Positions 43,611 through 58,465 are shown, counted from the first letter of the stretch. The stretch: DNA of 64,000 nt from Ahaetulla prasina (GCF_028640845.1 NC_080539.1:298761516-298825515); one strand, 5' to 3'. Made by a program: numbers and translations. The notes: generated by a model not told the origin, from the sequence alone.

Positions 43611-45246
43611 TACATTTTAATAGGCAACACAGCATCTTGAACTACATAGAGAGATCCTCAGGTCTTTGCTCCTCTACTGGAAACAACTCTCTAACTTCAG
43701 GTCTGTGTTTGTCTCTTGCTTCTTGCTTTGCATCTGGACCTTCAGCTTGACATTTGGGCAGACTTGTGGAGTTCTGTAGTGCTTGAACCCTGGACTTTTG
43801 CAAGCAATCTCCTGTTCTGCTTTTCTCCTGCTGATGACTCAGATTTCAAGGCAAACCATAGTGCTCTGGCTCATTATTCATTTGATTATCAGCTGTTATC
43901 AGAAAGTTTATAGCCCAGTAATAAAGCGGAACAAGGAACTGCCTAGCTATCTGCTTTGAGTTGATTGATAAGAGTACATTGATATAGGATTAAACTGGCC
44001 CTGAGATGACAGTGTGTGATTGTGTATTAAATTGGGCTGATGTGGTAAATTGGGAATTCTTCTTGAACACAGTTCATCAGGCTTCCTGATAAGATCCCTA
44101 TCTAGATTATTGGACTTTATCACCAGATTGCTGGCAGTCTTTTATGTCCTGCTGTTGAATGACTTCAGTCCTCATGACTGGGATCTAGGAAGAATCAGAA
44201 GTTCATGGCCTCCATGGAAATAATGGGGCTTCTCTCAAATAGTCTTGGATTTAACCCTCTACTGGGATCATTTTGATCCAGAGGAGACTGATTGCTACCA
44301 CCTTAGCAAGTCTCCAAGAGCTGATTTAATTGGATTGGCAGATTTGCTTCTGATAAAACACTTCGTAATGTACTCCATGTTACACTCATAAGACTTTATA
44401 TATACTGTAAGCCTTATGAGTAACTCATGAGTGTAATTGATTTGGGCGCAGAAATTTATTGGCAAACAGTACATTGACTTCAGGAGAAATTTTATCTCTC
44501 AATGATGAAACTGACCCATGATTACTCTCACCATAGCACATCTATATCTTACTGATGACAAGTCTAGATTCATTTCCAAATTGGATTGAGACCACCCTAC
44601 CTTCACAAAAGACAAGCTTCCTCTCCCTTACTCTGAAAAAGCAAAAAAATAATAATAATTAACCAATATATTGCTGTTTTAAATTGCCTATCTAGTTGAC
44701 TCATAAATACTATCTGCATAGATTAACTAGATTTGCTTTATATTCACTAACATCCCAGGTATTGGCTAAGATATTACACAAGGGAAGAACCAGTGTAAAT
44801 TTATTCTGAACCATGGAAACTTTGGGTTAGGTACTCCTTAGTTTAGTCTACTGGTGGAGTAAGTACTATGAATGTCGCCTGCACTTTTGATGGAAAAGCA
44901 GGTTATTAAACAAGCCAGCAAAGGGGTATTGTTTCTGTAGAACATGTACCAAAGTACAGCATGATATAATTATTTCTCCCATTACAGTATTTTCACAAAC
45001 TATATTAGAGGAGATATTTGTGATATAGCTGTCTTCAATACTGATGCAAGGATCATCTCTTACTATCATTATATTCCAGTCCTAAAAGCCCTACTCTTTA
45101 ATAGGCCAGATTATATCTATTTGGTTATGAAATGGATAAAAGTGTGTAAACTGATTCTAGGGCTGACTTCATACGTGAGAGATCCTGGAACTACACCCTA
45201 ATTTATAACTGAACTTTGTTCATAGAGATAACATAAACACTTTATA
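43611..45246. other. Unique sequence, no gene seen
   Basis: No recognised repeats or exons in about 1.6 kb. Confidence 0.45.
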
Positions 45247-45545
45247 TAGAATAGAATAGAATAGAATAGAATAGAATAGAATAGAATAGAATAGAATAGA
45301 ATAGAATAGAATAGAATTTTTATTGGCCAAGTGTGATTGGACACACAAGGAATTTGTCTTGGTGCATATGCTCTCAGTGTACATAAAAGAAAAGATACCT
45401 TCATCAAGGTACAATATTTACAACACTTAATGATAGTCATAGGGTACAAATTTAACACTTAATGATACAACACTTAATGATAGGCATAGACTACAAATAA
45501 GCAATCAGGAAACAACATCAATATTAATCGTAAGGATACAAGCAA
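45247..45545 (-). mobile_element. AATAG-tailed CR1/Rex1-type LINE 3' end
   Basis: Fourteen pure TAGAA units (45247-45316) precede TTTTTATTGGCCAAGTGTGA and the 3' UTR through AAGCAATCAGGAAACAACATC. A short internal duplication of ACACTTAATGATA words is visible at 45424-45484. No ORF2 sequence remains. Confidence 0.88.
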
Positions 45546-46655
45546 CAAATATATAGGAGAATGATTCCATGAAAAGCACTCCATTTACTTGCATAGGAAT
45601 TTCCAGGTATTAGTCTGGAACTTATTTAAGCTGTCCTGAGATATTTTTTTTTTCATTTTGATTCATTGTCTTGAAAGACAATTTCTTTTTTCTTTTTTTT
45701 TTAATTACAAAATCACCATATTCTTTCTTAGAATCAAATCAAGAATATATTACTTCTTGGTCTAGAAAAGGGGCCTATAATATAAAAAAAATCAATGCAC
45801 ATGATTTTTTGATCTTTAAGTAGAGTGGACTTTAGGATTATTCCATCTCCTTGATTCAATAAATATTAACAGCAGTTTCACAGAAATCTTTGCCAAATTT
45901 GCAGGAACCAAATAAATAAAAATAAACCAGTTTCGTGGATTGCCTTATATTTGAAGCAACTTATGTATCTGATTGGCTTATTCATATCTGAAGCAGCTTA
46001 TATAAATGAAGCCTAGCATTACAGCAGACTGCTAGAGTTACTTTGAATGCATTAAATTTATAAATTCCTTTTTAAATAAAAACATTAAATTGTTAAAATA
46101 CAGTTCATATACCTTATAGTTGATTCCTTTTGTTTATTTTTATTACATTTAAAACATTTGTGTAGCTGCCCATCTTCAAATCGAATTCTGGGTGGCTCAC
46201 TAGATGTGCAATCCTAAGAGCTGCACTTCTAATATGGGTGGCCATATTCAATACAATATTCAATACAAGTATTGAAATAAATGAATGTGTAATATATGCA
46301 TATATTTACTCCAGAAGTGGGGATTTTGTAGTCCTCGCATAATTTCATGTGACCCTCAGTTTTATTCCAGCCTTCTGTACAACTTCGAAACTCTGGTGAG
46401 TCTTGCATATCCCTTTCTTGTAGCTGGGGTGTCAAAGGAAATTGGTGTTTTGATTGTTTTTTACTCTGACTCCACCCTTGTGGTCCCTGAGGAATATGGC
46501 AATTGGTAGGAAAAATAGCCCACTCACAGTCTCTTTCACTAAGAGGTGCTTTTCTGAAATGTCCTTGCTTGTCTAGTACATTAATAATTTGCAGCATCAA
46601 ATTATCATCTAAAGATTATTATTGCCGTACCCCAAGCATAAAGTTCTGGTAATAG
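45546..46655. other. Unique AT-rich sequence; faint SINE tail near 46130
   Basis: The text GTAGCTGCCCATCTTCAAAT and TTCTGGGTGGCTCAC (46163-46200) resembles the minus strand of an L2-type SINE terminus, but too little remains for a firm call. Nothing else is recognised. Confidence 0.4.
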
Positions 46656-46659
46656 TCAA

Positions 46660-46770
46660 CAACTCTGCAGATTTTCTGCCAAAAGGGTTTTCTAATTCTG
46701 GAAATACCAGGGATTGAACTGGGACCTTTTGCATGCAAAGTATAAGACACTAAGCTATGGTCTTCCTCAT
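46660..46770 (-). mobile_element. tRNA-derived SINE head, remnant
   Basis: On the minus strand it reads CCATAGCTTAGTGTCTTATAC, TTTGCATGCAAAAGGTCCCA and GTTCAATCCCTGGTATTTCC, a tRNA-like A-box/B-box arrangement. It is probably the head of an old SINE, not a working tRNA, since no acceptor stem pairing is evident. Confidence 0.5.
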
Positions 46771-47343
46771 TCTTTTAGTCATTATCTTCCTTTTAGCAAT
46801 TCCAAAAATAGCAGAAGAGTAATCAGACTTCTATAAACATTTTAAAAATATATTCAATAATCAAATGCAACTGGATTTTGCTGTCTGTTGACTAAAAGCT
46901 ATATGCGGTTGGATTTTATTATCAAATGCAGTTTTGGTGTACTCATTTTCCTAGTTTTTAGCTAGCATAAAAAAACAAATAATGAATGCACAGACTATTT
47001 TTAATTTTATTATCCAATAAAATGTGAATTAGCTAATAAACAATGCATAGACAAATAACATTGAGAACACTAATAAACATTTGTTCCATTCCTAATTTCT
47101 AATATACTGATTGCCCAGAGAGAAAATGTAAATTTGCAGAATCATATGAACACCGTCTCAAACAGCATATCTTGATTTCATAAAATTATAATGATAGTAT
47201 TTTTAAAAGATTTGGTAAATTAAAAAAAAAATCTAGTCAATCCAGTTTTGAGTTGAAAGCGAATGTGATTCTTTCAACAAGGGGAAGAGGATGAACCTAA
47301 GAGGAATCAAGGCAGTTGTTTTACATTTCACTATATGGAACAT

Positions 47344-47702
47344 AGGGGGACACGGTGGCTCAGGGGCTAGGACGTTGAGTTTGTCGATCGAAAGGTCGGC
47401 AGCTCGGCAGTTCGAATCCCTAGTGCTGCCGTGTAACGGGGTGAGCTCCTGTTACTTTTCCCAGCTTCTGCCAACCTAGCAGTTTCGAAAGCACATAAAA
47501 ATGCAAGAAGAAAAAATAGGGACCACCTTTGGTGGGAAGGTAACAGCGTTCTGTGCACCTTTGGCGTTGAGTCGTGCTGGCCACATGACCACAGAGACGT
47601 CTCCGGACAGCGCTGGCTCTTCGGCTTTGAAATGGAGATGAGCACCGCCCCCTAGAGTCAGCAACGACTAGCATGTATGTGCGAGGGGAACCTTTACCTT
47701 TT
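47344..47702 (+). mobile_element. Sauria SINE, full length
   Basis: A tRNA-derived head GGGGGACACGGTGGCTCAGG with B box GTTCGAATCCC, the central AAAATAGGGACCACCTTTGG block, and a Bov-B-like 3' end GTGCGAGGGGAACCTTTACC. Perfect 12-bp target duplications TATATGGAACAT flank it (47332-47343, 47703-47714). This family is restricted to squamates and relatives, which fixes the host group. It moves with the enzyme of Bov-B LINEs; none is seen in the window. Confidence 0.97.
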
Positions 47703-47714
47703 TATATGGAACAT

Positions 47715-48305
47715 CTTGTATTCTTCTAACATTCATAGTTCTGAAGCTACATTAGCTACTGAAAATGTGAGCCATTTGACAGTACATTCCATTTGAATTT
47801 GTTAATAATTTCAAGTCTTTTTATAAGATTTTATTCCTTTAATTGTTTCCTTTTATTATTAGTCATCTTTTGTGCTCACTTGATGAAAAGATGGGATGTA
47901 GATTGAATAAATAATAACAACACATCTCCAGAAATGAAGTAGACACAAGCTACAGTATAATTCCACCAGTGCAGAAATGTAAATGTCTTCCAAATATTGG
48001 TTTTGGCAGCAAAAATAGTCTAGCTACGGCTAACCTATTTCCTAGGTAATATACAAAGCCCTTGGAATAAGTTAGAATTGACTGTGTCCTAAAAAAACAT
48101 AGGCAAAAGCCAGTCCATCTACCCATAAAACATTTTAAAGCCAAACCACCCCAGAAACAGTAATTCTGCAATTGGAATGTTCAATGTTGTTTTGATGAAA
48201 TGAAAGGAGAAAGAGATGCTGGATTAGAATTGCAAATATCTAGTTTTTGTTCCATTTTCTACAATTCTGATTAAGTATAGAAAGCACTTGCTGTTAGGTT
48301 CCGGA
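47715..48305. other. Unique sequence, no gene seen
   Basis: No recognised repeat or exon. Confidence 0.45.
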
Positions 48306-48390
48306 CAGTGGTGGGATTCAAATAATTTAACAACCGGTTCTCTGCCCTAATGACCAGCTGGGTAGGCGTGGCTCAGTGTTCATGTGACTT
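48306..48390. mobile_element. hAT MITE left-end fragment
   Basis: CAGTGGTGGGATTCAAATAA with AACAACCGGTTCTCTGCCC matches the left half of the element at 9541, but no right end is found downstream. Truncated by deletion. Confidence 0.7.
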
Positions 48391-49440
48391 ACAGTTTGTT
48401 CTAAGGAGCAACAGGAAGTTACTGGTAATTGACTGGGCATTATTAGTATATATTCTGCCTGCACATAAGAGTTGCATTCAAAACTCACTGAAATGAATTA
48501 TGTAAGACCAGCCATAGAGCCGTTTAAAATTAATTCAGAATAATGTTGAAGGGCACTGTCTTAAAGTAGACACAGAGAAGAATCCACCATAACTGATCAT
48601 CAGTCACTTCCGCCTGGCAATGTAAGTTTAATTATATTTAACATAGCACAATTGTATTTCATAGTATGACTGCAGTTGTATCTATTGGTCCTTCTTATAT
48701 ATGGTAAATGCAGAAATAATTTGATTAGGAATATGGTTAAATTAAATTCAATCCAACAATGTATGTTTCATTTGGAGAGTTGGTGGTGTTAAATGTGCCC
48801 TACTCTTAAGATGCCATATCACATGTCATATTATCTAGTGGAGAGCCAGTCTACAATAAGATTCAAAAGCTAGGATCAAAGTCAAGGTCACATTTCACAA
48901 AGCAGTCTACTAAGAGGATTTGCTCTTGTTACTTTTTATATCTTATAATTATGAGAGGCATAGATGCTACTGAAAAATGATGTAGTCTGCAGTTTCAGAG
49001 GATAGGCACCATCCCTTCTGGACACCATCAATCGTGGTTGATGCATGTGGTTTTATTTTTTAAATGGAACCAAATCAGAAATGTATCTGATGTACATACA
49101 CACACTGTATATCACACAGGTAGATTTTCTCAAAAAGGCAGGAGGAAAGAGAAAGTAGGGATTGGTCAGAAGGCCCTGGACTAACATGCGTTCAGCAAAT
49201 TGCAACTGTGTCATGGGTTGGAGATAATAATAGCTCAACAAACCTTACTAAATCTTACTAACTGCTATTGAGCTACTGACCAAATCGCCAAAAGTAATAG
49301 ATCCAGCTATGTAAGAATTCTTGGTTTGTTCAGAGCACTCTCCCTAGATTGATCTCTCTTGCAACCATATTAATGGAGCTCTTTTTGTCCACAGTTGTCA
49401 CAACTTACTAGGATACTAACGTTTTGTCAAGGGGAATGTA
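48391..49440. other. Unique sequence, no gene seen
   Basis: No recognised repeat or exon in about 1 kb. Confidence 0.45.
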
Positions 49441-49805
49441 AAATAAAATTAAGAGAAGAACTGGTAGCAGAGAGATATAGTTGCCAATGGTTCCCTATTT
49501 ACAATTAGTAGAAAAAATTAAAACAGACAAAAGAATGTGTGGTTTTGGACATTGTACAACCGAGTTTCAAATAGAATTGTGTACAAATGATGAATGTGCA
49601 AGTTGCTAAAATGCATAAACTGTCATTAAAAATTGAAATAGAAGAAAAACAAGTGAAAAAATGGATAATAAAATGGACTAAAGTTTTTTGTCGTAATACA
49701 GGATACAGATGGAACAGTGGAAAAATCTGGGGCTGAAAGGATTGAACTTTACACTGTGCTATAATCTTAAAGATAATTTTTATAAACGGATACACTGTTG
49801 GTATA

Positions 49806-50165
49806 CAGGTAGTCCTCGATGTTTAGCAACAGTTCAAAGTTATGGCTGACCCCAAAAAGGGTAATTATGACCTAGATTCAAAGTACTGATGATTGCCCCC
49901 ACCTTCCCCAGTCATGTGACCAAACTTCGGACACTCAGCAACATGGTCACATTTATGGCTGTTTGCAGCATCCTGCAGTCATGTGACTGCATTTTACATT
50001 CATTTTGCCAAAAACTGGCACTTAATTTCGGCTAAACCATGCCCATAGTGTATACATGGCTCACTTAAGGACCATGGTATTCACTTAACGACTGCTGCAC
50101 CCACTTTGTGGCCATCACGTTCACTTAATCTTTGCCACAAAAAGACTTGTAAAATAGACCAACCC
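49806..50165. mobile_element. TA-target (Tigger/pogo-like) MITE, right end lost
   Basis: TA followed by CAGGTAGTCCTCGATGTTTAG starts it; interior CATGTGACCAAACTTCGG and TTCACTTAACGACTGC words belong to the family. The right end is missing where the next LINE begins, so a deletion or the LINE insertion removed it. Confidence 0.72.
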
Positions 50166-50179
50166 TTTTTATGACCATT

Positions 50180-50630
50180 ACTCCGTCGCCTTCGACAAGA
50201 CCTAAGTTTAACTCACAGAATCATCTATTGTAATGTCCTTCCTGTCAAAGACTACTTCAGCTTTAATTGCAATAATACAAGGGCAACCAATAGATTTAAA
50301 CTTAATGTTAACCGCTTTAATCTAGATTGCAGAAAATATGACTTCTGCAACAGAATCATCAGTGCTTGGAATACTTTACCTGACTCTGTGGTCTCTTCCC
50401 ATAATCCTAAAAGCTTTAACCAAAAACTTTCTACTATTGACCTCACCCCATTCCTAAGAGGACCATAAGGGGCGTGCATAAGCGCACAAACGTGCCTACC
50501 GTTCCTGTCCTATTGTTTTTCTTTTCTTCTTCCTATATATGTTTATATGGTTATATACTATATAATCTTTTTGTATGATGTTGTGACAAAATAAATAAAT
50601 AAATAAAAAATAAATAAATTACAACATATG
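50180..50630 (+). mobile_element. CR1-like (L3-type) LINE 3' end, young
   Basis: Contains the ORF2 C-terminal tail (LDCRKYDFCNRIISAWNTLP, 50270-50466, stop TAA after FLRGP), the GGGGCGTGCATAAGCGCAC UTR block, and TTGTGACAAAATAAATAAAT tail. Nearly identical to the copy at 1255 over this part, including the long open minus-strand shadow. Confidence 0.83.
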
Positions 50631-50931
50631 ATCATAATGAGCAGAATCCATTATGGTTGGATATTGATTACCACTCATATGTCACCAGAGTATATTTTGT
50701 AGATATGTAAAATGTTAGAAAATTCTGGATTCAAATACATACCATTAATTTTGGGATTGATAGGAAAACAGTTGTAAAAAAGTTAAGGAATTTTGTTTTT
50801 GTGCATGATAACTTAAGCAAGATTTTTATATTCACAAAGATGGAAAGATTCAGCAGTACCCACAATGGAAGAATGGTTGGTAAAGACAATAGAAGTTGTT
50901 GAGATGGCTAAATTGACTTCTTTGAGGGCAA

Positions 50932-51983
50932 GTTGTCATCTGTACGCTGATGATACGCAGCTGTACATCTCCACCCCTAACCACCCCAACGAAGCCGTTG
51001 AAGTGATGTCCCAGTGCCTGGAGGCCGTGCGGGTCTGGATGGGGAAAAACAGGCTCCAACTCAACCCGTCCAAGACTGAGTGGCTGTGGATGCCGGCATC
51101 CCGGTATAATCAGTTGATTCCATCACTGACCGTGGGGGGCGAGTTGTTGGCCCCCACGGGGAAGGTCTGCAATCTTGGCGTCCTCCTGGATGCACGGCTG
51201 TCGTTAGAAGACCATATGACGGCCGTCGCCAGACGGGCTTTTTATCAGGTTCGCCTGATATGCCAGTTGCGTCCCTTCCTGGACTGGGATGCCCTGTGCA
51301 CGGTCACTCATGCCCTCGTCACTTCCCATCTGGACTACTGCAACGCTCTCTACATGGGGCTCCCCTTGAAGGGTACCCGGAAGCTTCAACTGGTCCAGAA
51401 TGCGGTCGTGCGGGTGATAGTGGGAGCGGCTCGAGGCTCCCACATAACACCTATCCTGCGCGGGCTGCACTGGCTTCCGGTTGTCTTCCGGGTGCAATTT
51501 AAGGTGTTAGTGACCGTCTTTAAAGCGCTCCATGGCTTAGGACCGGGATACTTACGGGACCGCCTGCTGCCACAGGTGGCCTCCCATCGACCAGTGCGCT
51601 CCCATAGAGAGGGTCTCCTCAGGGTGCCGTCGGCCAGACAATGTCGGCTGGCCACCCCCAGGGGGAGGGCCTTCTCTGTGGGGGCCCCAGCCCTCTGGAA
51701 CAAACTACCTCCAACGTTGCGCCAACTTTCTGACCTCCGAGCCTTCCGGTGTGAGCTGAAGACTCTTTTATTTCATCGAGCAGGACTGGCCTAATAGTTT
51801 TTAATAGTTTTAATTAGTTTTTAATGGGTTTTAGCAAATTTTTACATTTTGGCCAATTTAAAATTAGTTTTTAAAATTGCTCTTAACTTTTTTATTATTG
51901 CTTTTACTTGGCTGTAAACCGCCCTGAGTCCTTCGGGAGAAGGGCGGTATAAAAGTTTAAATAATAAATAAATAAATAAATAT
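50932..51983 (+). mobile_element. L2-type LINE, ORF2 C-terminal half, open frame
   Basis: The 309-codon frame 50865-51794 runs without a stop. After 23 codons of L1 origin it carries reverse transcriptase from the catalytic YADD box (50943-50954, CHLYADDTQLYIS) through NRLQLNPSKTEWLW, HLDYCNALYMGLP and ITPILRGLHWLPVVFRVQFK to the terminal PALWNKLPPTLRQLSDLRAF. A 3' UTR follows with GTAAACCGCCCTGAGTCCTT, GGGCGGTATAAAAGTTT and an (AAAT)n tail. The endonuclease and the N-terminal part of the RT are missing, so it is immobile, but its integrity points to recent insertion. Its 3' end is shared with the SINEs at 8137, 57452 and 59229. Confidence 0.9.
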
Positions 51984-52297
51984 AGAAAAGACAATATCTA
52001 TTTTTATTGTTGAATGGAAACCCCTTACGGACTTTTGCTTGAGTCAGAAAAAGTGAAGCTATGTTTTATGGTTTTAATGATTAGAAGGGAAAGTTTATAG
52101 AAAAAAAGAGAATTAGGTTGTAACCATGGAGTAAGTGGTAATTTTTAATTGTACTTATGAAAAGAAAATTGGAAGCTTCTTCTCTGTAACTTTTTTCCTT
52201 TTCTAATTTTCTTCTACTTTTCCCCACTTTCTCACACCATTAGCTTTCTCTTTGATTTCCTTACTTTTCTTTTTCACACTTTATATTATAAATTTAA

Positions 52298-55000
<2,703 letters not shown>

Positions 55001-55007
55001 CTTATAG

Positions 55008-55203
55008 CATAGGTCCCCATTTCCCCAACCCCCCAGTCCATGGACTGACACCTGTTCACAGCATTCCAGCAACCAGGCCGTGCAAACAAGCGAAGCCCCA
55101 TCCGCAGGGTGCAGGCAGCATGCAAAACCATGCCCCTCAAGTCTGTGGAAAAACCTTTCTCCACAGAATCGGTCCCTGGTGTCCAGAAGCTTGGGGGCCA
55201 CTG
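55008..55203. mobile_element. hAT MITE, 7/8 TSD
   Basis: The left end CATAGGTCCCCATTTCCCC and right end AAGCTTGGGGGCCACTG are inverted. Flanks CCTTATAG and CTTTATAG agree at 7 of 8 positions. The GC-rich body holds GTGCAGGCAGCATGC. Confidence 0.75.
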
Positions 55204-55507
55204 CTTTATAGGAATAAGCACCCTTCATAGATTTTTTTTTTTAATTAAATAGGGATATTTTAATAAATAAAACAGAAAAATGGCTTTTTGAAATAAGTTC
55301 TTTGGTTACCTATATTTACCTCTCCACATAATCACAATTCACTACACACTTTTGCCAACCAATAGAGAAGCTTCTTAAAGCCATCATGAAAACTTCACTC
55401 TTCAGCCAAAGAGATCCAATTTCACATTTGTCCCCTGGGTGGCTCAGTAATAGGTGTGAGGCCAACTGTTGATATCTTATAGAAAAAGTTCCTTCTTAGG
55501 TTTTTGA

Positions 55508-56003
55508 CAGGGGTGAAATGCTCCCGGTTCGGACTGGATCGTGCGATCCGGTAGCAATGAGGGCAGGTAGTTCGGAGAACCGGTAGCAAAAATCCCTGCC
55601 CCCCCCACTGCCCACGCCTCGCTGTTCCTCTTCTCTGTCCCTGAAGCGCTCGGTGCTGATATAGCTGCAAACGACTGCCGCAATACTTCAAAGGGCCGAA
55701 CTACAGCTGATCAGCGCGGTAGGCAGCGAGTAGACTGGTGCCTCTATTTTTAAAGAAGGTAGACTGGCGCCTGCCAAAAAAAGGCACTTGTAGACCTGGA
55801 CCTCTCAGTAAAAGGCAATTGGTAGACCGGGGCCTCTATTTTTAAAGAAGGTAGACCGGTGCCTCCCAAGTTTTGTATACTTATTATTTTTATTATTTAT
55901 TATTATTGACCATGCCCATTCAGTCACCTGACCACCAAGCCACACCCACCAATTAAGCCACGTCCACAGAACCGGTAGGGAAAATTTTTAGATTTCACCC
56001 CTG
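55508..56003. mobile_element. hAT MITE (CAGGGGTGAAAT family, reverse orientation)
   Basis: It starts CAGGGGTGAAATGCTCCCGG and ends TTTTTAGATTTCACCCCTG, the reverse of the arrangement at 17853. Flanks GTTTTTGA and GTTTCTGA agree at 7 of 8. The interior has repeated GTAGACTGGTGCCTC / GTAGACCGG units of about 40-60 bp (55729-55870) not seen in the other copies. Confidence 0.9.
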
Positions 56004-56011
56004 GTTTCTGA

Positions 56012-57451
56012 ATTCTGTTTAATCCTTGTTTCAAAGTTTTGTCTGCTACAGTATGGTACTGTGAATTAATAATGGTGTCAGGTTCAAGGAAATCCACATG
56101 AATAATATCTTCAGTATACTAAAATTTTAAAAAAGGAACTGCATTCAAATCTAGTTTTGAATTTTCTTTCCCCAGAGATGAAGTTTTGTGAAGGTTTTCC
56201 ATAGACTTCATTTCTAAGTCATAATGATGCACCCATGTTTCTTCCTTTCTTTTTTAAAAATAATTTTTATTCACCTTTCATGTATTTTGATAGCCGGGCA
56301 GAGAAACAGTTTACTAGAAGAGCTGTTCTGCCAAGCATCTTGGCCCATACGATTTGGCAGACAAATATCTTGGCTATGTTATTTAGCCAAGGTATTTGGT
56401 ATGTCTGCCAATACAAAGAAATTGATCTTTATCTTAAAGTACATAGTGGTAGAGTTTCTGTAGTGTTAATATTAATTATTGTAAAATGGTCATTTCTTCG
56501 CTGTCTCTTTTCTGAAATGCACTCCAATAGTTTTGATTAACAAGAAAGTTGTGGGTTTAACTGTCCAAATACTAGATTTCTCCATACATGTGGTCTTTTT
56601 TGTGTCTCTTACAATCTGTCAGCCTCCCAAGTAGACCAGACAGGAAACATGACAAGATGAGTTAATTCCACTTTATTGAAAGGCCATATTATCAGCAGCT
56701 TTCAAGTCACATAGTACAGATCTCCCACTATTTCTTTTACTGCCTGATAAGTTAGAGCGAATCCTTTTTAAGTTCTTTTTTCTATGCACTACTAAGTTGT
56801 GGGCCCTTCCCATTTTTATTTTAATTAGTTGTTTATTTATAAAATTCATTTATATGGCTGCCCAACTCACATAGGGTGACTTTGGGTTACTTACATCCTC
56901 TGATTATTCCCTAGGCTGCATCTCTTCTCCCCATCCTACAAGGTCATTTGCACATTACATTATATAACCAGTTACTTCCTCTGTTAGTGAATTTGCTATC
57001 CTTATGTTTGAGTTACAACTTTTTATTTTCCACAGTCTTCTTTTTTTAGTAAACTTCAAACAAAACAAAACAGCCATGTGGTTCACTGAATGGGAGAAAC
57101 CCAGCAAAATCGTAATCGGCTGATGACGGTGAAACTTGGACATTGATGCTGTCTTGACTTCGTTTAATCATTTGACTGATTTGATCTTCTTTTATTCGTT
57201 TTTATCCTACATATCCTCTTATGCAGCATGGATTGGCAGTTTGACAGGGACTGTCTGACTGACAGCTTAAAACAAAAGGTTAATGTAGGGCAGATAATGT
57301 AAAGAAAGAAAAAGAAAGGCTGAAAGCTAGATCAAATGGTGTAGTATGGGTCTAACCTTTTTAATCATTATGGACATATTTGTACTGTTGAGAACATGTA
57401 ATTCTAGAGAAATTAGGCAATCAGAAAATCTGCTCATTTACCAGAAGGCAA
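56012..57451. other. Unique sequence; faint SINE tail near 56850
   Basis: ATTTATATGGCTGCCCAACTC near 56848 resembles the minus strand of an L2-type SINE terminus. No gene is supported in the remainder. Confidence 0.4.
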
Positions 57452-57716
57452 TTTTTTTTTTTAAATTTACATTTATATCCCGCCCTTCTCCGAAGACTCA
57501 GGGCAGCTTACAGTGTGTAAGGCAATAGTCTCATTCTATTTGTATATTTACAAAGTCAACTTATTGCCCCCCCAACAATCTGGGTCCTCATTTTACCTAC
57601 CTTATAAAGGATGGAAGGCTGAGTCAACCTTGGGCCTGGTGGGACTCGAGCCTGCAGTAATTGCAGGTTGCTGTGTTTTAATAACAGGCTATCTTACAGC
57701 CTAAGCCACCACGGCC
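57452..57716 (-). mobile_element. tRNA-derived SINE with L2-like 3' tail (young)
   Basis: The same family and orientation as 8137-8404, with only a handful of differences over about 250 bp (for example GACTCGAGCC here and GACTCAAGCC there). Tail: T/A run then ATTTACATTTATATCCCGCC. Confidence 0.85.
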
Positions 57717-58390
57717 CTGGTGAGGATACATCTCATCACGTGTCTCATCAACTCCAAGATGATTTTTGTATTCTCAATTTAGCTTTGAAGGGGACAAACC
57801 TTCCCAAACAAAATGGGATCAATTTTGTTTGGGAACAAAATAGCATCAATCCACCATTTTTTATTTTCCAACAAAACCTGTAAAATACATATTGAGCATT
57901 CTTTGAAATAATGAGAATGCTTATCCATTGCAATTTTACTCTTCTTTAAAAAGAAAAAGAAATGGTCTTGGAAAAACGGTTTATGGGACAAGGAATGTGG
58001 AAAAGGGAAAAGTCTGTGGACATACTAAGGTCTGTAGATATTACTTTAAACTTGGTCCTAATTTAAAATAAAATCCAAGCTGAAAACAGCTCACTAGTTT
58101 TCTCAGACTTGATCTTCACAGTTCAGATAAAGCAAAGTTATTGGGTCAGTTTCAAATTGATTAGAAACCTTCTCTGTAAGAATGTTCACATTCTGCCCAA
58201 GACTAATATCTAGTGGAATAGCTGTATTAAACTGTTAGGGGAGTTGCATGCTACAATTTATGTGGGGTCTGGATTGCATCTTAATTATATCATGTAAGCT
58301 GAATGATAATACTGCAAATGATTTGTGGAAAGTGATAATTATATGTTACTCTTGTCCAAATCTCATTTTACAAACAGTAAGGGAAAAAAG
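57717..58390. other. Unique sequence, no gene seen
   Basis: No recognised repeat. A short inverted repeat AACAAAATGGGATC / GATCAATTTTGTTTGG lies near 57805-57835. Confidence 0.45.

Positions 58391-58465
<75 letters not shown>

Larger units (their letters stand above)
49441..52250 (+). mobile_element. L1 LINE ORF2 C-terminal region, broken by three insertions
   Basis: Fragments of L1 ORF2 can be followed on the plus strand: PYLQLVEKIKTDKRMCGFGH (about 49495), IQMEQWKNLGLKGLNFTLCY (about 49700), a tryptophan-rich KFWIQIHTI part (about 50720), PTMEEWLVKTIEVVEMAKLT (about 50860), then after an insertion KVKLCFMVLMI (about 52040). Later insertions are a TA-target MITE (49806), an L3-type CR1 (about 50180) and an L2-type LINE (50932). 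The frame is heavily broken. The 5' end is not visible. Confidence 0.75.

Noticed and set aside
46660..46770. Working tRNA gene on the minus strand
   Set aside because: A- and B-box-like words are present, but no acceptor-stem pairing or terminator is evident; it fits a SINE head.
50252..50479. 75-codon minus-strand ORF shared with 1347-1574
   Set aside because: It is the antisense of the LINE ORF2 tail; its conservation between the two positions only reflects that both are copies of the same LINE.
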